Origin: Roseburia sp. 831b | GTDB lineage: Bacteria; Bacillota; Clostridia; Lachnospirales; Lachnospiraceae | Reading direction: 5' to 3' | Assembly (NCBI RefSeq): GCF_001940165.2 | Contig: NZ_CP135162.1 | Location: 2,592,001 to 2,656,000, forward strand | DNA length: 64,000 nt | Part shown: one piece after another, positions 7,966 through 15,343 of the stretch | How positions within the stretch are numbered: the stretch's first letter is position 1 | Layout: each line of letters opens with the position of its first letter | Made by a program: the position numbers and the translations under genes | The notes under the pieces: generated by a model | Told to the model about the DNA's origin: nothing | Database searches by the model: none | Seen by the model: the letters and a program-made list of their open reading frames with translations, nothing else

Positions 7966-8973
7966 CTAAATTAACAAATACTGAAACGCATTGAAGAAAT
8001 ATCCAACAATGATAATTCCTATCGTGCAGATTGCAATAAATATTCCTAACAGCTTCGGTTTTACTGCTTTCTTTAACATAATCATCGACGGCAGAGAAAG
8101 TGTGGTAACACCCATCATAAAGGAAAGTACAACACCTAACCTTGCACCTTTAGCAAGCAGAGCTTCCGCAATCGGAATACATCCAAATATATCTGCATAC
8201 ATCGGTACTCCGGCAATCGTGGCAATAATAACTCCAAATGGATTGCCTGTACCTAATACCTTGACAATGATCTCCTCCGGTATCCAATTATGAATAAATG
8301 CGCCAATGCCAACACCAACAAGTACATACGGAGCCACCTTTTTTGCTGTCGAAACAACTTGTTCCCACGCATATTTCAGACGATCTTTTTTTGTAAGTTC
8401 TTCCTGCGGAACATCTATGGATTTACCATTCCGAATAAATTCCTCTACCTGATTTTCCAAGTGCATTTTTTCGATTAAAGTTCCGCCAGCAACCGCAATA
8501 ACAAGACCGACAACCACATACACAATAGCTACTTTCCAACCAAAGATACTCATAAGGAGTACAAGCGAACCTAAATCCACCATAGGGGACGATATGAGGA
8601 ATGAAAACGTAACACCTAAAGGAAGTCCCGCACTGGTAAACCCTATGAATAATGGTATTGATGAACAGGAACAGAACGGAGTTACTGTTCCTAGAAGGGC
8701 AGCTATGATATTCGCCCATATTCCCTTAAATCTCCCTAATATTTTCTTGGTTCTCTCCGGTGGAAAATAACTTTGAATATAGGAAATCATCAAAATCAGG
8801 AAGCCAAGCAGTACCATGATTTTTATTGTATCATAGATAAAAAACTGTATGCCTCCACCCACCTTACCACTTGTGTCTAGTCCGGCTGCTTCCAGACCAC
8901 TGCCAATGAGTCTGTTCAGCCATTTCATTCCTAAAACTTCATTCTGGAAAAAATCCCAAATATTTTTTAACAT
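7966..8973 (-). CDS. Permease of the DUF318/ArsP-like family
   Basis: About 335 aa, with roughly eight membrane helices in two halves around a soluble loop (residues about 175-215). The family motif GTVTPFCSCSSIPLFIGF (Cys-Ser-Cys) is in the first half, and VPMYADIFGCIPIAEALL in the second. ArsP members export trivalent organoarsenicals; the motif alone does not prove the substrate. The start MLKNIWDFF (8973) has AAAGGAG upstream, unlike the earlier in-frame ATG. It directly follows arsR copy 2. Confidence 0.82.
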   Translation of the reverse strand: MLKNIWDFFQNEVLGMKWLNRLIGSGLEAAGLDTSGKVGGGIQFFIYDTIKIMVLLGFLILMISYIQSYFPPERTKKILGRFKGIWANIIAALLGTVTPFCSCSSIPLFIGFTSAGLPLGVTFSFLISSPMVDLGSLVLLMSIFGWKVAIVYVVVGLVIAVAGGTLIEKMHLENQVEEFIRNGKSIDVPQEELTKKDRLKYAWEQVVSTAKKVAPYVLVGVGIGAFIHNWIPEEIIVKVLGTGNPFGVIIATIAGVPMYADIFGCIPIAEALLAKGARLGVVLSFMMGVTTLSLPSMIMLKKAVKPKLLGIFIAICTIGIIIVGYFFNAFQYLLI

Positions 8974-9063
8974 GACACTTCTCCTTTCATTCATGTATCT
9001 AAATATTCAAATCTTTCTATATTTAATGCAAACAATTAGTCGTGCAAAAAAGTTCATTAAGAA

Positions 9064-9372
9064 CTACCCTTTACAACACGACTTTTCTTCTGTTCCACCC
9101 GAATGATTTGCAAAGTAATCTAAGCATTCTCTAATTTCTTCTAAACCTTTATCAGAAATAGAATAGTGCATCCACTTGCCTTCTTTTCTTCCAACGACAA
9201 CTCCTGAATCACATAATATTTTCATATGATGTGATAATGTCGGCTGGGTAATCTGCATTTCTTCCAAGATACTGCAAGCACACCTTTCTCCATCTCGTAG
9301 CAGCTCTAAAATCTGCAATCTATTCTCATCGCAAAATGCTTTAAACATTGCCGCCATTTTTTTATTATCCAT
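9064..9372 (-). CDS. ArsR/SmtB-family metalloregulator (copy 2)
   Basis: A 102-aa repressor with the ArsR metal motif ERCACSILEE at about residues 30-39, recognition helix TQPTLSHHMKIL, wing GRKEGKWMHYSI, and a C-terminal CysCys (KSCCKG). It differs from copy 1 and is closer to ArsR proteins with an ERCAC site. The start has GGAGG 7 bases upstream. It heads the operon running down to the Cys-rich thioredoxin-like gene. Its promoter at 9410-9437 is flanked by two identical operator-like repeats. Confidence 0.9.
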   Translation of the reverse strand: MDNKKMAAMFKAFCDENRLQILELLRDGERCACSILEEMQITQPTLSHHMKILCDSGVVVGRKEGKWMHYSISDKGLEEIRECLDYFANHSGGTEEKSCCKG

Positions 9373-9387
9373 AATTGCACCTCCATT

Positions 9388-9437
9388 CATTGAAGTTTAT
9401 CTATGTGTAATTATAACATCGCATTGAAGTTTGTCAA
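9388..9437 (-). promoter_or_regulatory. Strong sigma-A promoter with twin operator repeats for the upstream ars unit
   Basis: On the minus strand TTGACA (9437-9432), 16 bp, TATAAT (9415-9410). The repeat CATTGAAGTTT (plus-strand reading) occurs at 9388-9398 and 9422-9432, one copy at the -35 and the other downstream of the start point, as expected for an autoregulated ArsR promoter. Confidence 0.8.
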
Positions 9438-9479
9438 TATGTTTTTTTGCTTTTTCATCTCTAAAAACTAGATTAGCAA

Positions 9480-9600
9480 GCACTGCCCCTGTCATGACAC
9501 ATGGGCTGAAATTAACTTTTATGCCACAAGCATAACCCGTAAATTTCCATAGGGAAGTATCCCTAACCCTCTTTGAATTTTCTTTCAATTCCTGCCGGAA
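9480..9600. other. Candidate oriT of the Tn1549-like ICE
   Basis: The non-coding gap before mobC contains a cluster of dyads: the palindrome TGTCATGACA (9490-9499) inside GCCC...GGGC arms, TTATGC/GCATAA (9519-9535), and TAGGGA/TCCCTA (9550-9565). A relaxase-accessory pair begins just downstream. The nick site itself cannot be assigned. Confidence 0.55.
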
Positions 9601-9604
9601 GTTC

Positions 9605-9633
9605 TTGACCTTTCCTTTTGCTTTTGCTACAAT
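9605..9633 (+). promoter_or_regulatory. Promoter of mobC-relaxase
   Basis: TTGACC (9605-9610), 17 bp, TACAAT (9628-9633). A perfect dyad TTGGATA-ATTC-TATCCAA (9639-9656) lies at the expected transcription start and may be a MobC or regulator site. Confidence 0.65.
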
Positions 9634-9677
9634 TTTTCTTGGATAATTCTATCCAAAAATCGAATACACTTTGAAAC

Positions 9678-9719
9678 AAACTGTTGTAAAACATCGAACA
9701 TTTTACAGCAGTTTTTTTG
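9678..9719 (+). terminator. Leader hairpin/attenuator before mobC
   Basis: Arms at 9678-9691 and 9701-9714 pair over 14 bp with one mismatch and are followed by a T run. It lies between the promoter and mobC, so it would attenuate mob expression. Confidence 0.55.
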
Positions 9720-9746
9720 TACCCAAAAAAGGAAGGAGTTAAAGAA

Positions 9747-10088
9747 ATGGCAAACAGAAAACGCACTAATCCGGTGCAATTCTATCTCGATGATGACGAG
9801 CAGTATATCCTGGACGAGAAGTTCAGAGTATCAGGCATGAAAAGCAAGTCCGCCTTCTTACGAAAGCTCATTTTGTATGGCTATGTCTATGACGTGGATT
9901 ACAGTTATCTAAGAAATTATAATACGGAGCTTGGACGTATCAGCTCAAATTTGAACCAAATTGCCAAGCGGGTAAACAGCACCGGAAACATTTATCAGGA
10001 AGATATGGACGAAGTAAAGGAGTTGATGAATGAGGTATGGCGTACACAAAAATCCATGCTATCAAAGCAACCGTTGATAAAGCGATAG
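9747..10088 (+). CDS. mobC: MobC-like relaxosome accessory protein
   Basis: A 113-aa basic protein. The N-terminal ribbon-helix-helix part (NPVQFYLDDDEQYILDEKF, then KSKSAFLRKLILYG) and the MobC block GRISSNLNQIAKRVNSTGN are the family hallmarks. It binds oriT and helps the relaxase nick. The start has GGAAGGAG 8 bases upstream. Its 3' end overlaps the relaxase gene by 52 bases, so the two are coupled. Confidence 0.9.
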   Translation: MANRKRTNPVQFYLDDDEQYILDEKFRVSGMKSKSAFLRKLILYGYVYDVDYSYLRNYNTELGRISSNLNQIAKRVNSTGNIYQEDMDEVKELMNEVWRTQKSMLSKQPLIKR

Positions 10089-11398
10089 ACTACATCTGCA
10101 ACCCCGAAAAGACCGATGAAAAAATGTTCGTTTCTTCTTATGCCTGTTCTCCGGAAACCGCAGCTTATGACTTCAAATATACTCTCGACCACTGCCGGGA
10201 AAACAGTCCCAACAAAGCCTATCATCTGATACAGGCTTTTGCTCCGGGAGAGGTTGGTTTTGAAGAAGCACACCGCATTGGAAAGGAACTTGCAGATAAA
10301 CTTTTAGAGGGGAAATATTCGTATATTGTAACCACCCATATTGACAAAGGACACGTTCATAATCACATCATTTTTTGCGCTGCTGACAACATCGAACACA
10401 ACAAATATCACGACTGCAAACAGTCCTATTACCACATCCGGAATCTGAGTGATGAGCTGTGCAAGGAACACAATCTTTCCGTCATCATTCCGGGTGCGCA
10501 GCGTGGCAAAAAATACAAAGAATGGCAGTCCGACCAGAACGGTTCTGCATGGAAAACGCAGATCAGAAAGGACATCAATTTCTGCATCAAGTCGGCTTCC
10601 ACTTACGAAGAATTTCTGCTTCTGATGAGAGCCAAAGGGTATGAAATCAAAGGGGAAACTTTTGAAGAAGGAGCTGCCAAATACATCTCATTCCGCCCTC
10701 TGGATAAAGAGCGTTTTGTGCGTGGCAGTGCGAAGTCTTTGGGTAAAGAATACACAAAGGAACGTATCAGGGAACGCATCGAAAGGAAACGGGAACGAAA
10801 GGCAGTGATCCAGAAAAAAGACTACTCTGCCCGCAGGCTCATTGACACCTCTGACGAAAAATTTCAGAACAGTCCGGGACTTCAAAGGTGGGCTGCCATT
10901 GAGAATTTAAAGACTGCCGCACAGAGCTATAATGAAGTCGGCTCCCTTGCAGAACTGGAACACAAAATTGCGGTGAAAACCGAAGCCGGAAAGTCTGCAA
11001 AACAGAGCGTGGTAGAACTGGAACACCGTATCAAAGACCTTGCGGAAATCATCAAATATGCACAGCAGTACAAAGACAACCGCTCCTATCATATTGGCTA
11101 CAAAAAAGCCAAGAACCCTGACGCATATTTCCGCAAATTTGAAAGTCAGATTATTCTTTATGGCGGTGCCAGACGTATGCTTGAACAGGCGGGCATAAAC
11201 TTAAAGGGCTTGAATGTCGATAAATTAAAAGCTGAGTACCAGGAACTGATGAAGCAGAAAAGCGAGCTGACTTTCACCTATAAAGATTGTGAAAAGGAAG
11301 TGCGTGAGCTGAAACGGAAACAGGAAAATCTCAATCAGTATCTTGGGAAAAATATGCCCACTACTCAAGACATAAAGAACAGGCAACAATCTCTATAA
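10037..11398 (+). CDS. ICE relaxase (MobA/VirD2-type mobilization nuclease)
   Basis: A 453-aa relaxase. The candidate catalytic Tyr19 lies in AIDYICNPEKT; the metal-binding histidine motif HVHNH is at residues 106-110 within DKGHVHNHIIFC. After residue about 250 the protein is a basic helical region with coiled-coil potential, used for oriT and coupling-protein contacts in the family. It matches relaxases of Tn1549-like conjugative transposons. It overlaps mobC and ends at an AT-rich cargo boundary. Confidence 0.92.
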   Translation: MAYTKIHAIKATVDKAIDYICNPEKTDEKMFVSSYACSPETAAYDFKYTLDHCRENSPNKAYHLIQAFAPGEVGFEEAHRIGKELADKLLEGKYSYIVTTHIDKGHVHNHIIFCAADNIEHNKYHDCKQSYYHIRNLSDELCKEHNLSVIIPGAQRGKKYKEWQSDQNGSAWKTQIRKDINFCIKSASTYEEFLLLMRAKGYEIKGETFEEGAAKYISFRPLDKERFVRGSAKSLGKEYTKERIRERIERKRERKAVIQKKDYSARRLIDTSDEKFQNSPGLQRWAAIENLKTAAQSYNEVGSLAELEHKIAVKTEAGKSAKQSVVELEHRIKDLAEIIKYAQQYKDNRSYHIGYKKAKNPDAYFRKFESQIILYGGARRMLEQAGINLKGLNVDKLKAEYQELMKQKSELTFTYKDCEKEVRELKRKQENLNQYLGKNMPTTQDIKNRQQSL

Positions 11399-11468
11399 AT
11401 TTGGTAGTATGTTAACCCATTTTATAGTATAATCAATTCACTACTTAACAAAGGAGCAATCTATTCAT

Positions 11469-12290
11469 ATGCTTACATTCATAGACGAAAGTGGATACCC
11501 TCGCCCTACAGATTCAACCAAGAATCCTATCCTGCTTGGTGTCTGTATCCATGAGAATGATATTAAACCGATCACAAATCAGATATACAAATTAAAAGAT
11601 TCCATTTACGGAAAACAGGACGAAATAAAGTCTACAAAACTAATTCGTGAAGCAACTATTACTAAGAATCGTACAAATAATAAAGCGTATGTTGAAGGCA
11701 TGGTGGACATCATTACCTCTTATGACGCTGCTATTTTTGCCATAATTATGGACAAGCCAGATGAACCAATTATTGTTCCAGATAATCATCTTCCAAAGCA
11801 GTATTACCTCCTTTTAAAAAAGGTTGAATTTTACTGTAACCATCATCACTATGGCAAGGCAATGATGATATTTGACGAGGTACACGAAGACGCTGATCGG
11901 AAAATTGCCGAAGCAATTACTGGTTTTTTATTCAAAACTAAATTCGGGCGTTCTTTCCATCACATATTAGAAATGCCCTTGTTTGTCAGCTCCGCTGTAA
12001 CTCCTGCAGTACAGTTCGCTGATATATTTGCTGGTATCGTGAGACATTATTATGAAAATGAACTTGACCAAATAGAACCGGAAACAGAATTTCAGGAATG
12101 GCTTGTAGAGCTTTTTACCAAATTACATAATCTTACAGAAAATAACTTCATCCCTAAATCACATTATCTGGAGTATGGATTTCAGAAAATGGGTAAAAAC
12201 TTCTCCTATCCTGTAAGTGAAAAATTTACTACTTCCGATAATGATGAAAACCTTTTAGGTGAAGATATTTCTAATGATTTATCTGAATAA
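11469..12290 (+). CDS. DUF3800 domain protein
   Basis: A 273-aa protein matching DUF3800: the N-terminal FIDESGYP motif (acidic residues on the first strand), an internal MMIFDEVHEDAD, and the C-terminal QFADIFAGIVRHYYE. These acidic residues resemble an RNase H-like metal site. Some members lie in phage-defence or abortive-infection loci. AAAGGAG sits before the start, with a TATAAT-like box at about 11428. It lies in the ICE cargo pocket, beside the small RNA and the minus-strand two-gene unit. The function is not established. Confidence 0.8.
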   Translation: MLTFIDESGYPRPTDSTKNPILLGVCIHENDIKPITNQIYKLKDSIYGKQDEIKSTKLIREATITKNRTNNKAYVEGMVDIITSYDAAIFAIIMDKPDEPIIVPDNHLPKQYYLLLKKVEFYCNHHHYGKAMMIFDEVHEDADRKIAEAITGFLFKTKFGRSFHHILEMPLFVSSAVTPAVQFADIFAGIVRHYYENELDQIEPETEFQEWLVELFTKLHNLTENNFIPKSHYLEYGFQKMGKNFSYPVSEKFTTSDNDENLLGEDISNDLSE

Positions 12291-12298
12291 TTTTTTGT

Positions 12299-12326
12299 TT
12301 GACTTCATACAAATATGGTGTATAAT
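12299..12326 (+). promoter_or_regulatory. Promoter of the small RNA candidate
   Basis: TTGACT (12299-12304), 16 bp, TATAAT (12321-12326), starting 9 bases after the DUF3800 stop codon. No start codon with a ribosome-binding site follows before the terminator. Confidence 0.7.
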
Positions 12327-12332
12327 ATTATT

Positions 12333-12425
12333 AGAGTCATATGTTGTTCCGTCCTGGAGCTGCGTAGGACTCGTAATATTAACAAAAGTGTCGCACTTGC
12401 AGTTTAGCAAGTGCGATTTTCTTTT
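12333..12425 (+). ncRNA. Candidate small non-coding RNA (about 90 nt)
   Basis: A self-contained transcription unit: near-consensus promoter, about 58 bases of structured sequence, and a strong intrinsic terminator. The body contains GTCCT/AGGAC (5-bp stem, 10-base loop) nested in GAGTC/GACTC, so a hairpin is likely. No credible ORF is present. It lies between DUF3800 (same strand) and the convergent two-gene unit, overlapping neither coding region. The family is unknown. Confidence 0.62.
12391..12425 (+). terminator. Intrinsic terminator of the small RNA
   Basis: Perfect 10-bp stem TCGCACTTGC / GCAAGTGCGA (12391-12400, 12407-12416), 6-base loop, then TTTTCTTTT. The T tract exists only on the plus strand, so it belongs to the small RNA or DUF3800 transcript. 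Confidence 0.9.
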
Positions 12426-12431
12426 ATAAAA

Positions 12432-13928
12432 TTAAAACATCTTTTTTATATTTTGCATAAATAAATCTAATTCCTTTCCTATAACCTGATAAGTTGGATT
12501 ACTACTCAAATATTCAACTATAAGCAATGCTGCAATTAAAAAAACAATCCAAACACCTAAATATAATTTTTCTGATTTGCTTATGGTTTTTTTCATTTTA
12601 TTCAGACCTTCATCGTTACCAAATGTCTCTAACAAATCATCTTCCGTCAAAATATCCTTATAATTCAATTTCAATTGTTCGTAGCTTTCATATACCTTTT
12701 CTATTTCATAACGTGATTGAAAATAGCATATAAATAAGTATACAAATGAACCTGCCAAAACACATTCAACCAATACTGTAATTTCTCTTGTAAAAAGATT
12801 ATTCAATGGTTGATCGGAAACGATATTTGCCAATATAACAGAAAAAATAAAACCAAAAATAGCAATAAGATTTGATTTAAATTTATCTAATAAACTTGTC
12901 GCATATTCCCCTGTTTTCGATACTATATCACTTATGAACTCAGCCACCTTATTCTTTAACTCCAAATAGTCTTTTACGTTATCTTTCAAATACATATTAT
13001 AATTAGACTGTATTGAAGCCATAACTTTATCATCAATTTCTATTATAGAAACATACTTGCAATGTAAACTAATAACATTTCTAGCTATTATCGCCTTGTC
13101 TATTGGACTACCATCTGTATATATCCAATTATATATTCTATATAATACTTTATTGTCCGGAATATTATTTATATCGCAACAATATTCCATTGTACGCTGT
13201 CCATTTATGATGCCTTTTAACTGCCTTCCATTTATTGATGAAGAAGTGGCAATAAAACTAATAGATAATAGCATTGTAATTTTCTGAAATAACTCAGTTA
13301 GTGGATTACTTTCATAATTAATTGTTATTTTAAAATCATCTGGTAGTACTTCATAGGTGTCAAAATTATAAAAATATGAAACTTCTTTGCAACTCTCCAT
13401 TCTCTGTTTTCTATTGAATTCTGAATTTGTAATCTGGCTCCTATATGGTACAAAAAACATTGTTTTTGTAGCAAACATTGTCATCGGACTGTAAACATCA
13501 AAAACCAAAAACGTTGATACCTGACTCAATAGACCAGAAAAAGCTATCATAACTTGTTCTATTGATAACATTAAAATATCTTTTACAAACTCATCATACG
13601 AATAAATAGAAAAATGATTTTCCTCTACTTTTTTATCAATGCGCAACTTAACATTAATAGTTTCATCATCAAGTGTATTTTTTAAAAATGTTTTATACTC
13701 TTCCTCTCCTTCTGTTTTTGAGGAAGAAACCTCAAAAATCCTCTCATTTTCATCTTGTAAAGTTATCTTAATATTATCCCTTTTGGGAATAAAATTGATT
13801 ATATTAAAAAAATAACTATAATCTGGCGCATTATTTAAATCAAAATTAAAAGAGGCTTCATACACTTTCATTCTTTCGGAAACAATTATATCTCTTATTT
13901 CTGCCAAACTAAGTAACTCTGCAAGCAT
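12432..13928 (-). CDS. Membrane protein of unknown function, partner of the NdpA-like gene
   Basis: A 498-aa protein in an AT-rich gene. The N-terminal about 345 residues look soluble, with acidic and aromatic stretches and one moderately hydrophobic segment around MIAFSGLLSQVSTFLVF. The C-terminal part has two membrane helices (LIAIFGFIFSVILANIV and CVLAGSFVYLFICYF), a cytosolic-looking helical region, then another helix (GVWIVFLIAALLIVEYL). AAAGGAGG lies 9 bases before the start, 24 bp after the NdpA-like stop. I do not recognise a family. The arrangement suggests a membrane-anchored effector or sensor working with the upstream gene. Confidence 0.7.
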   Translation of the reverse strand: MLAELLSLAEIRDIIVSERMKVYEASFNFDLNNAPDYSYFFNIINFIPKRDNIKITLQDENERIFEVSSSKTEGEEEYKTFLKNTLDDETINVKLRIDKKVEENHFSIYSYDEFVKDILMLSIEQVMIAFSGLLSQVSTFLVFDVYSPMTMFATKTMFFVPYRSQITNSEFNRKQRMESCKEVSYFYNFDTYEVLPDDFKITINYESNPLTELFQKITMLLSISFIATSSSINGRQLKGIINGQRTMEYCCDINNIPDNKVLYRIYNWIYTDGSPIDKAIIARNVISLHCKYVSIIEIDDKVMASIQSNYNMYLKDNVKDYLELKNKVAEFISDIVSKTGEYATSLLDKFKSNLIAIFGFIFSVILANIVSDQPLNNLFTREITVLVECVLAGSFVYLFICYFQSRYEIEKVYESYEQLKLNYKDILTEDDLLETFGNDEGLNKMKKTISKSEKLYLGVWIVFLIAALLIVEYLSSNPTYQVIGKELDLFMQNIKKMF

Positions 13929-13952
13929 ACTTCTACACCTCCTTTTATTTTA

Positions 13953-14987
13953 TCATTCATCTGAAAAAAGTTTATATGTCAGATCATTATCCGTTTTAAT
14001 CCTTATATATCTATTTCCATCTGGTTCCCTATATGCCTTAATTGTATCGCCAAAATCATCTATAGCATCCGTTATTTTTAATTGAACTCCTTGGCAGACA
14101 TCATACACTTTTCTAATACGAGCATTGATAACTGATGATACTGTATTAAACTGTTTATCAAATTTATGTTTTTCTGGTAATTCTCTTATCTTTTCAATTA
14201 CTTTGTCCATCTTTTCTTGATCTAATTCTACCGGATGATAACTCTCCAATGTATTTTGTATCATGGTATCATAATCTATATAATCATTGGACTTAAAATA
14301 TGCTATCAAAGAATTTCTGAGTAATGTATGATCTCTAGGCGCAATATTCTTTACATTTCTATTTAATGCACTATCTATTGCACGAAATGCTTTGTCTGTG
14401 TTTGTTTCATCACTCACAACTTGGTCTAACTCTAAAAAATTATCATACCAATATTTTGCAACTGTATTAGAATAAACCTTTGCCGAATAACTATCAGCGT
14501 TTAAATTATCAATTTCAAAAATACAAGACTTCCAAAGTTTTTTCATATCTTTTGAAAAACCAGATTTAAAACTAAAATCAGAATCATCCACAAAATCTGT
14601 ATGTTCTACTTTTGCAAGCAGATACGTATACTTGTCCTTGTCCTCATCGTATAATAAAGCTTGTATTAAGCTGCCTTTTTGTACATTTGTATTCATATGC
14701 ACAACAGTAGTTTGTGCCTCTCTTTCTTTTAAAAGTAATCTCTGTGCAATAAAATCAATTTTTCCTGTCACATATTCCTCGTCAATTTGATTTCTGACTA
14801 TATCTAAAATACAACTTATGACTTCAGTATTAGCTGAACGAGTTTTATATTCACGAATAGAAGTATTACCATTTATATAAGTAATCAATTGACTTACATA
14901 TTCAGAAAATGTCTCTGGAGTTTCTCTAACATATACAGCATTATTCTCATAATCAATAATTCTAATGGTTTTAATTACTATTTCCAT
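13953..14987 (-). CDS. NdpA/37-kDa nucleoid-associated-like protein
   Basis: A 344-aa soluble acidic protein. Its layout resembles nucleoid-associated protein NdpA/YejK (about 335 aa): an N-terminal region, a central strand set KGSLIQALLYDEDKDKYTYL then LLAKVEHTDFVDD, the helix block SNTVAKYWYDNFLELDQVV, and a C-terminal beta part VQLKITDAIDDFGDTI with NRYIRIKTD. Conservation is visible only at pattern level, so this is a remote match. The start has GGAGGG at proper spacing and a promoter at 15017-15044. It is the first gene of a two-gene operon in the ICE cargo pocket. NdpA-like and DUF4868 (KwaB) proteins occur in phage-defence pairs with membrane partners, which motivates the defence hypothesis. 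Confidence 0.6.
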   Translation of the reverse strand: MEIVIKTIRIIDYENNAVYVRETPETFSEYVSQLITYINGNTSIREYKTRSANTEVISCILDIVRNQIDEEYVTGKIDFIAQRLLLKEREAQTTVVHMNTNVQKGSLIQALLYDEDKDKYTYLLAKVEHTDFVDDSDFSFKSGFSKDMKKLWKSCIFEIDNLNADSYSAKVYSNTVAKYWYDNFLELDQVVSDETNTDKAFRAIDSALNRNVKNIAPRDHTLLRNSLIAYFKSNDYIDYDTMIQNTLESYHPVELDQEKMDKVIEKIRELPEKHKFDKQFNTVSSVINARIRKVYDVCQGVQLKITDAIDDFGDTIKAYREPDGNRYIRIKTDNDLTYKLFSDE

Positions 14988-15016
14988 GTGTAACCCTCCT
15001 ACTGATATTTTTTATC

Positions 15017-15044
15017 ATTATATCACATATTATTAAAGTCACAA
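15017..15044 (-). promoter_or_regulatory. Promoter of the NdpA-like/membrane protein operon
   Basis: On the minus strand TTGTGA (15044-15039), 16 bp, TATAAT (15022-15017). The RNA start falls about 25 bases before the NdpA-like ATG. The neighbouring stretch 15061-15129 holds only a 16-codon open frame with no ribosome-binding site, possibly a gene remnant. Confidence 0.65.
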
Positions 15045-15129
15045 ACATAATCTTAATGATACATTTTAGTAGCTCTCAATATGTTCTGCAATAAAGGCAG
15101 CCAGCAATACCGCCAACTGCCTATCCTAC

Positions 15130-15342
15130 CTACATTTCTTCTGCCGCTTCCAAAGATACTTCTGCAAATTCCTCATCGGTCATGCTCCGGAGTTTTCCCA
15201 AGACCTGCTCAGCAAGCTCCACCATATCGCTGTCCTTTATGTGCGGCATTACCTGTCTGATGTTCTCAAGCATCTGCGTCCTGTCCTGTGTCTCAAATAC
15301 ACACATGAAATTGATTTCTTCTACTGTAAATTTACTCATCAT
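15130..15342 (-). CDS. Transposon-transfer assisting protein (TTRAP family)
   Basis: A 70-aa protein fitting TTRAP (PF14203): KFTVEEINFMCVFETQDRTQ then an amphipathic helix region, ELAEQVLGKL and MTDEEFAEVSLE. TTRAP proteins are small accessory proteins of Tn1549-like ICEs with no proven mechanism. I chose the ATGATG start at 15342 with GGGAG upstream; the longer open frame in this region is a shadow of the large polyvalent gene. It follows that gene's stop by one base. Confidence 0.8.
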   Translation of the reverse strand: MMSKFTVEEINFMCVFETQDRTQMLENIRQVMPHIKDSDMVELAEQVLGKLRSMTDEEFAEVSLEAAEEM

Positions 15343-15343
15343 T

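Noticed and set aside
9397..9766. Minus-strand open frames across the mobC leader
   Set aside because: They cover the dyad-rich oriT candidate and promoters, have no ribosome-binding site, and show no protein-like pattern.
12432..14987. Naming the two-gene unit Kiwa
   Set aside because: The membrane protein is far larger than KwaA and no DUF4868 signature could be confirmed; only an analogy is offered.
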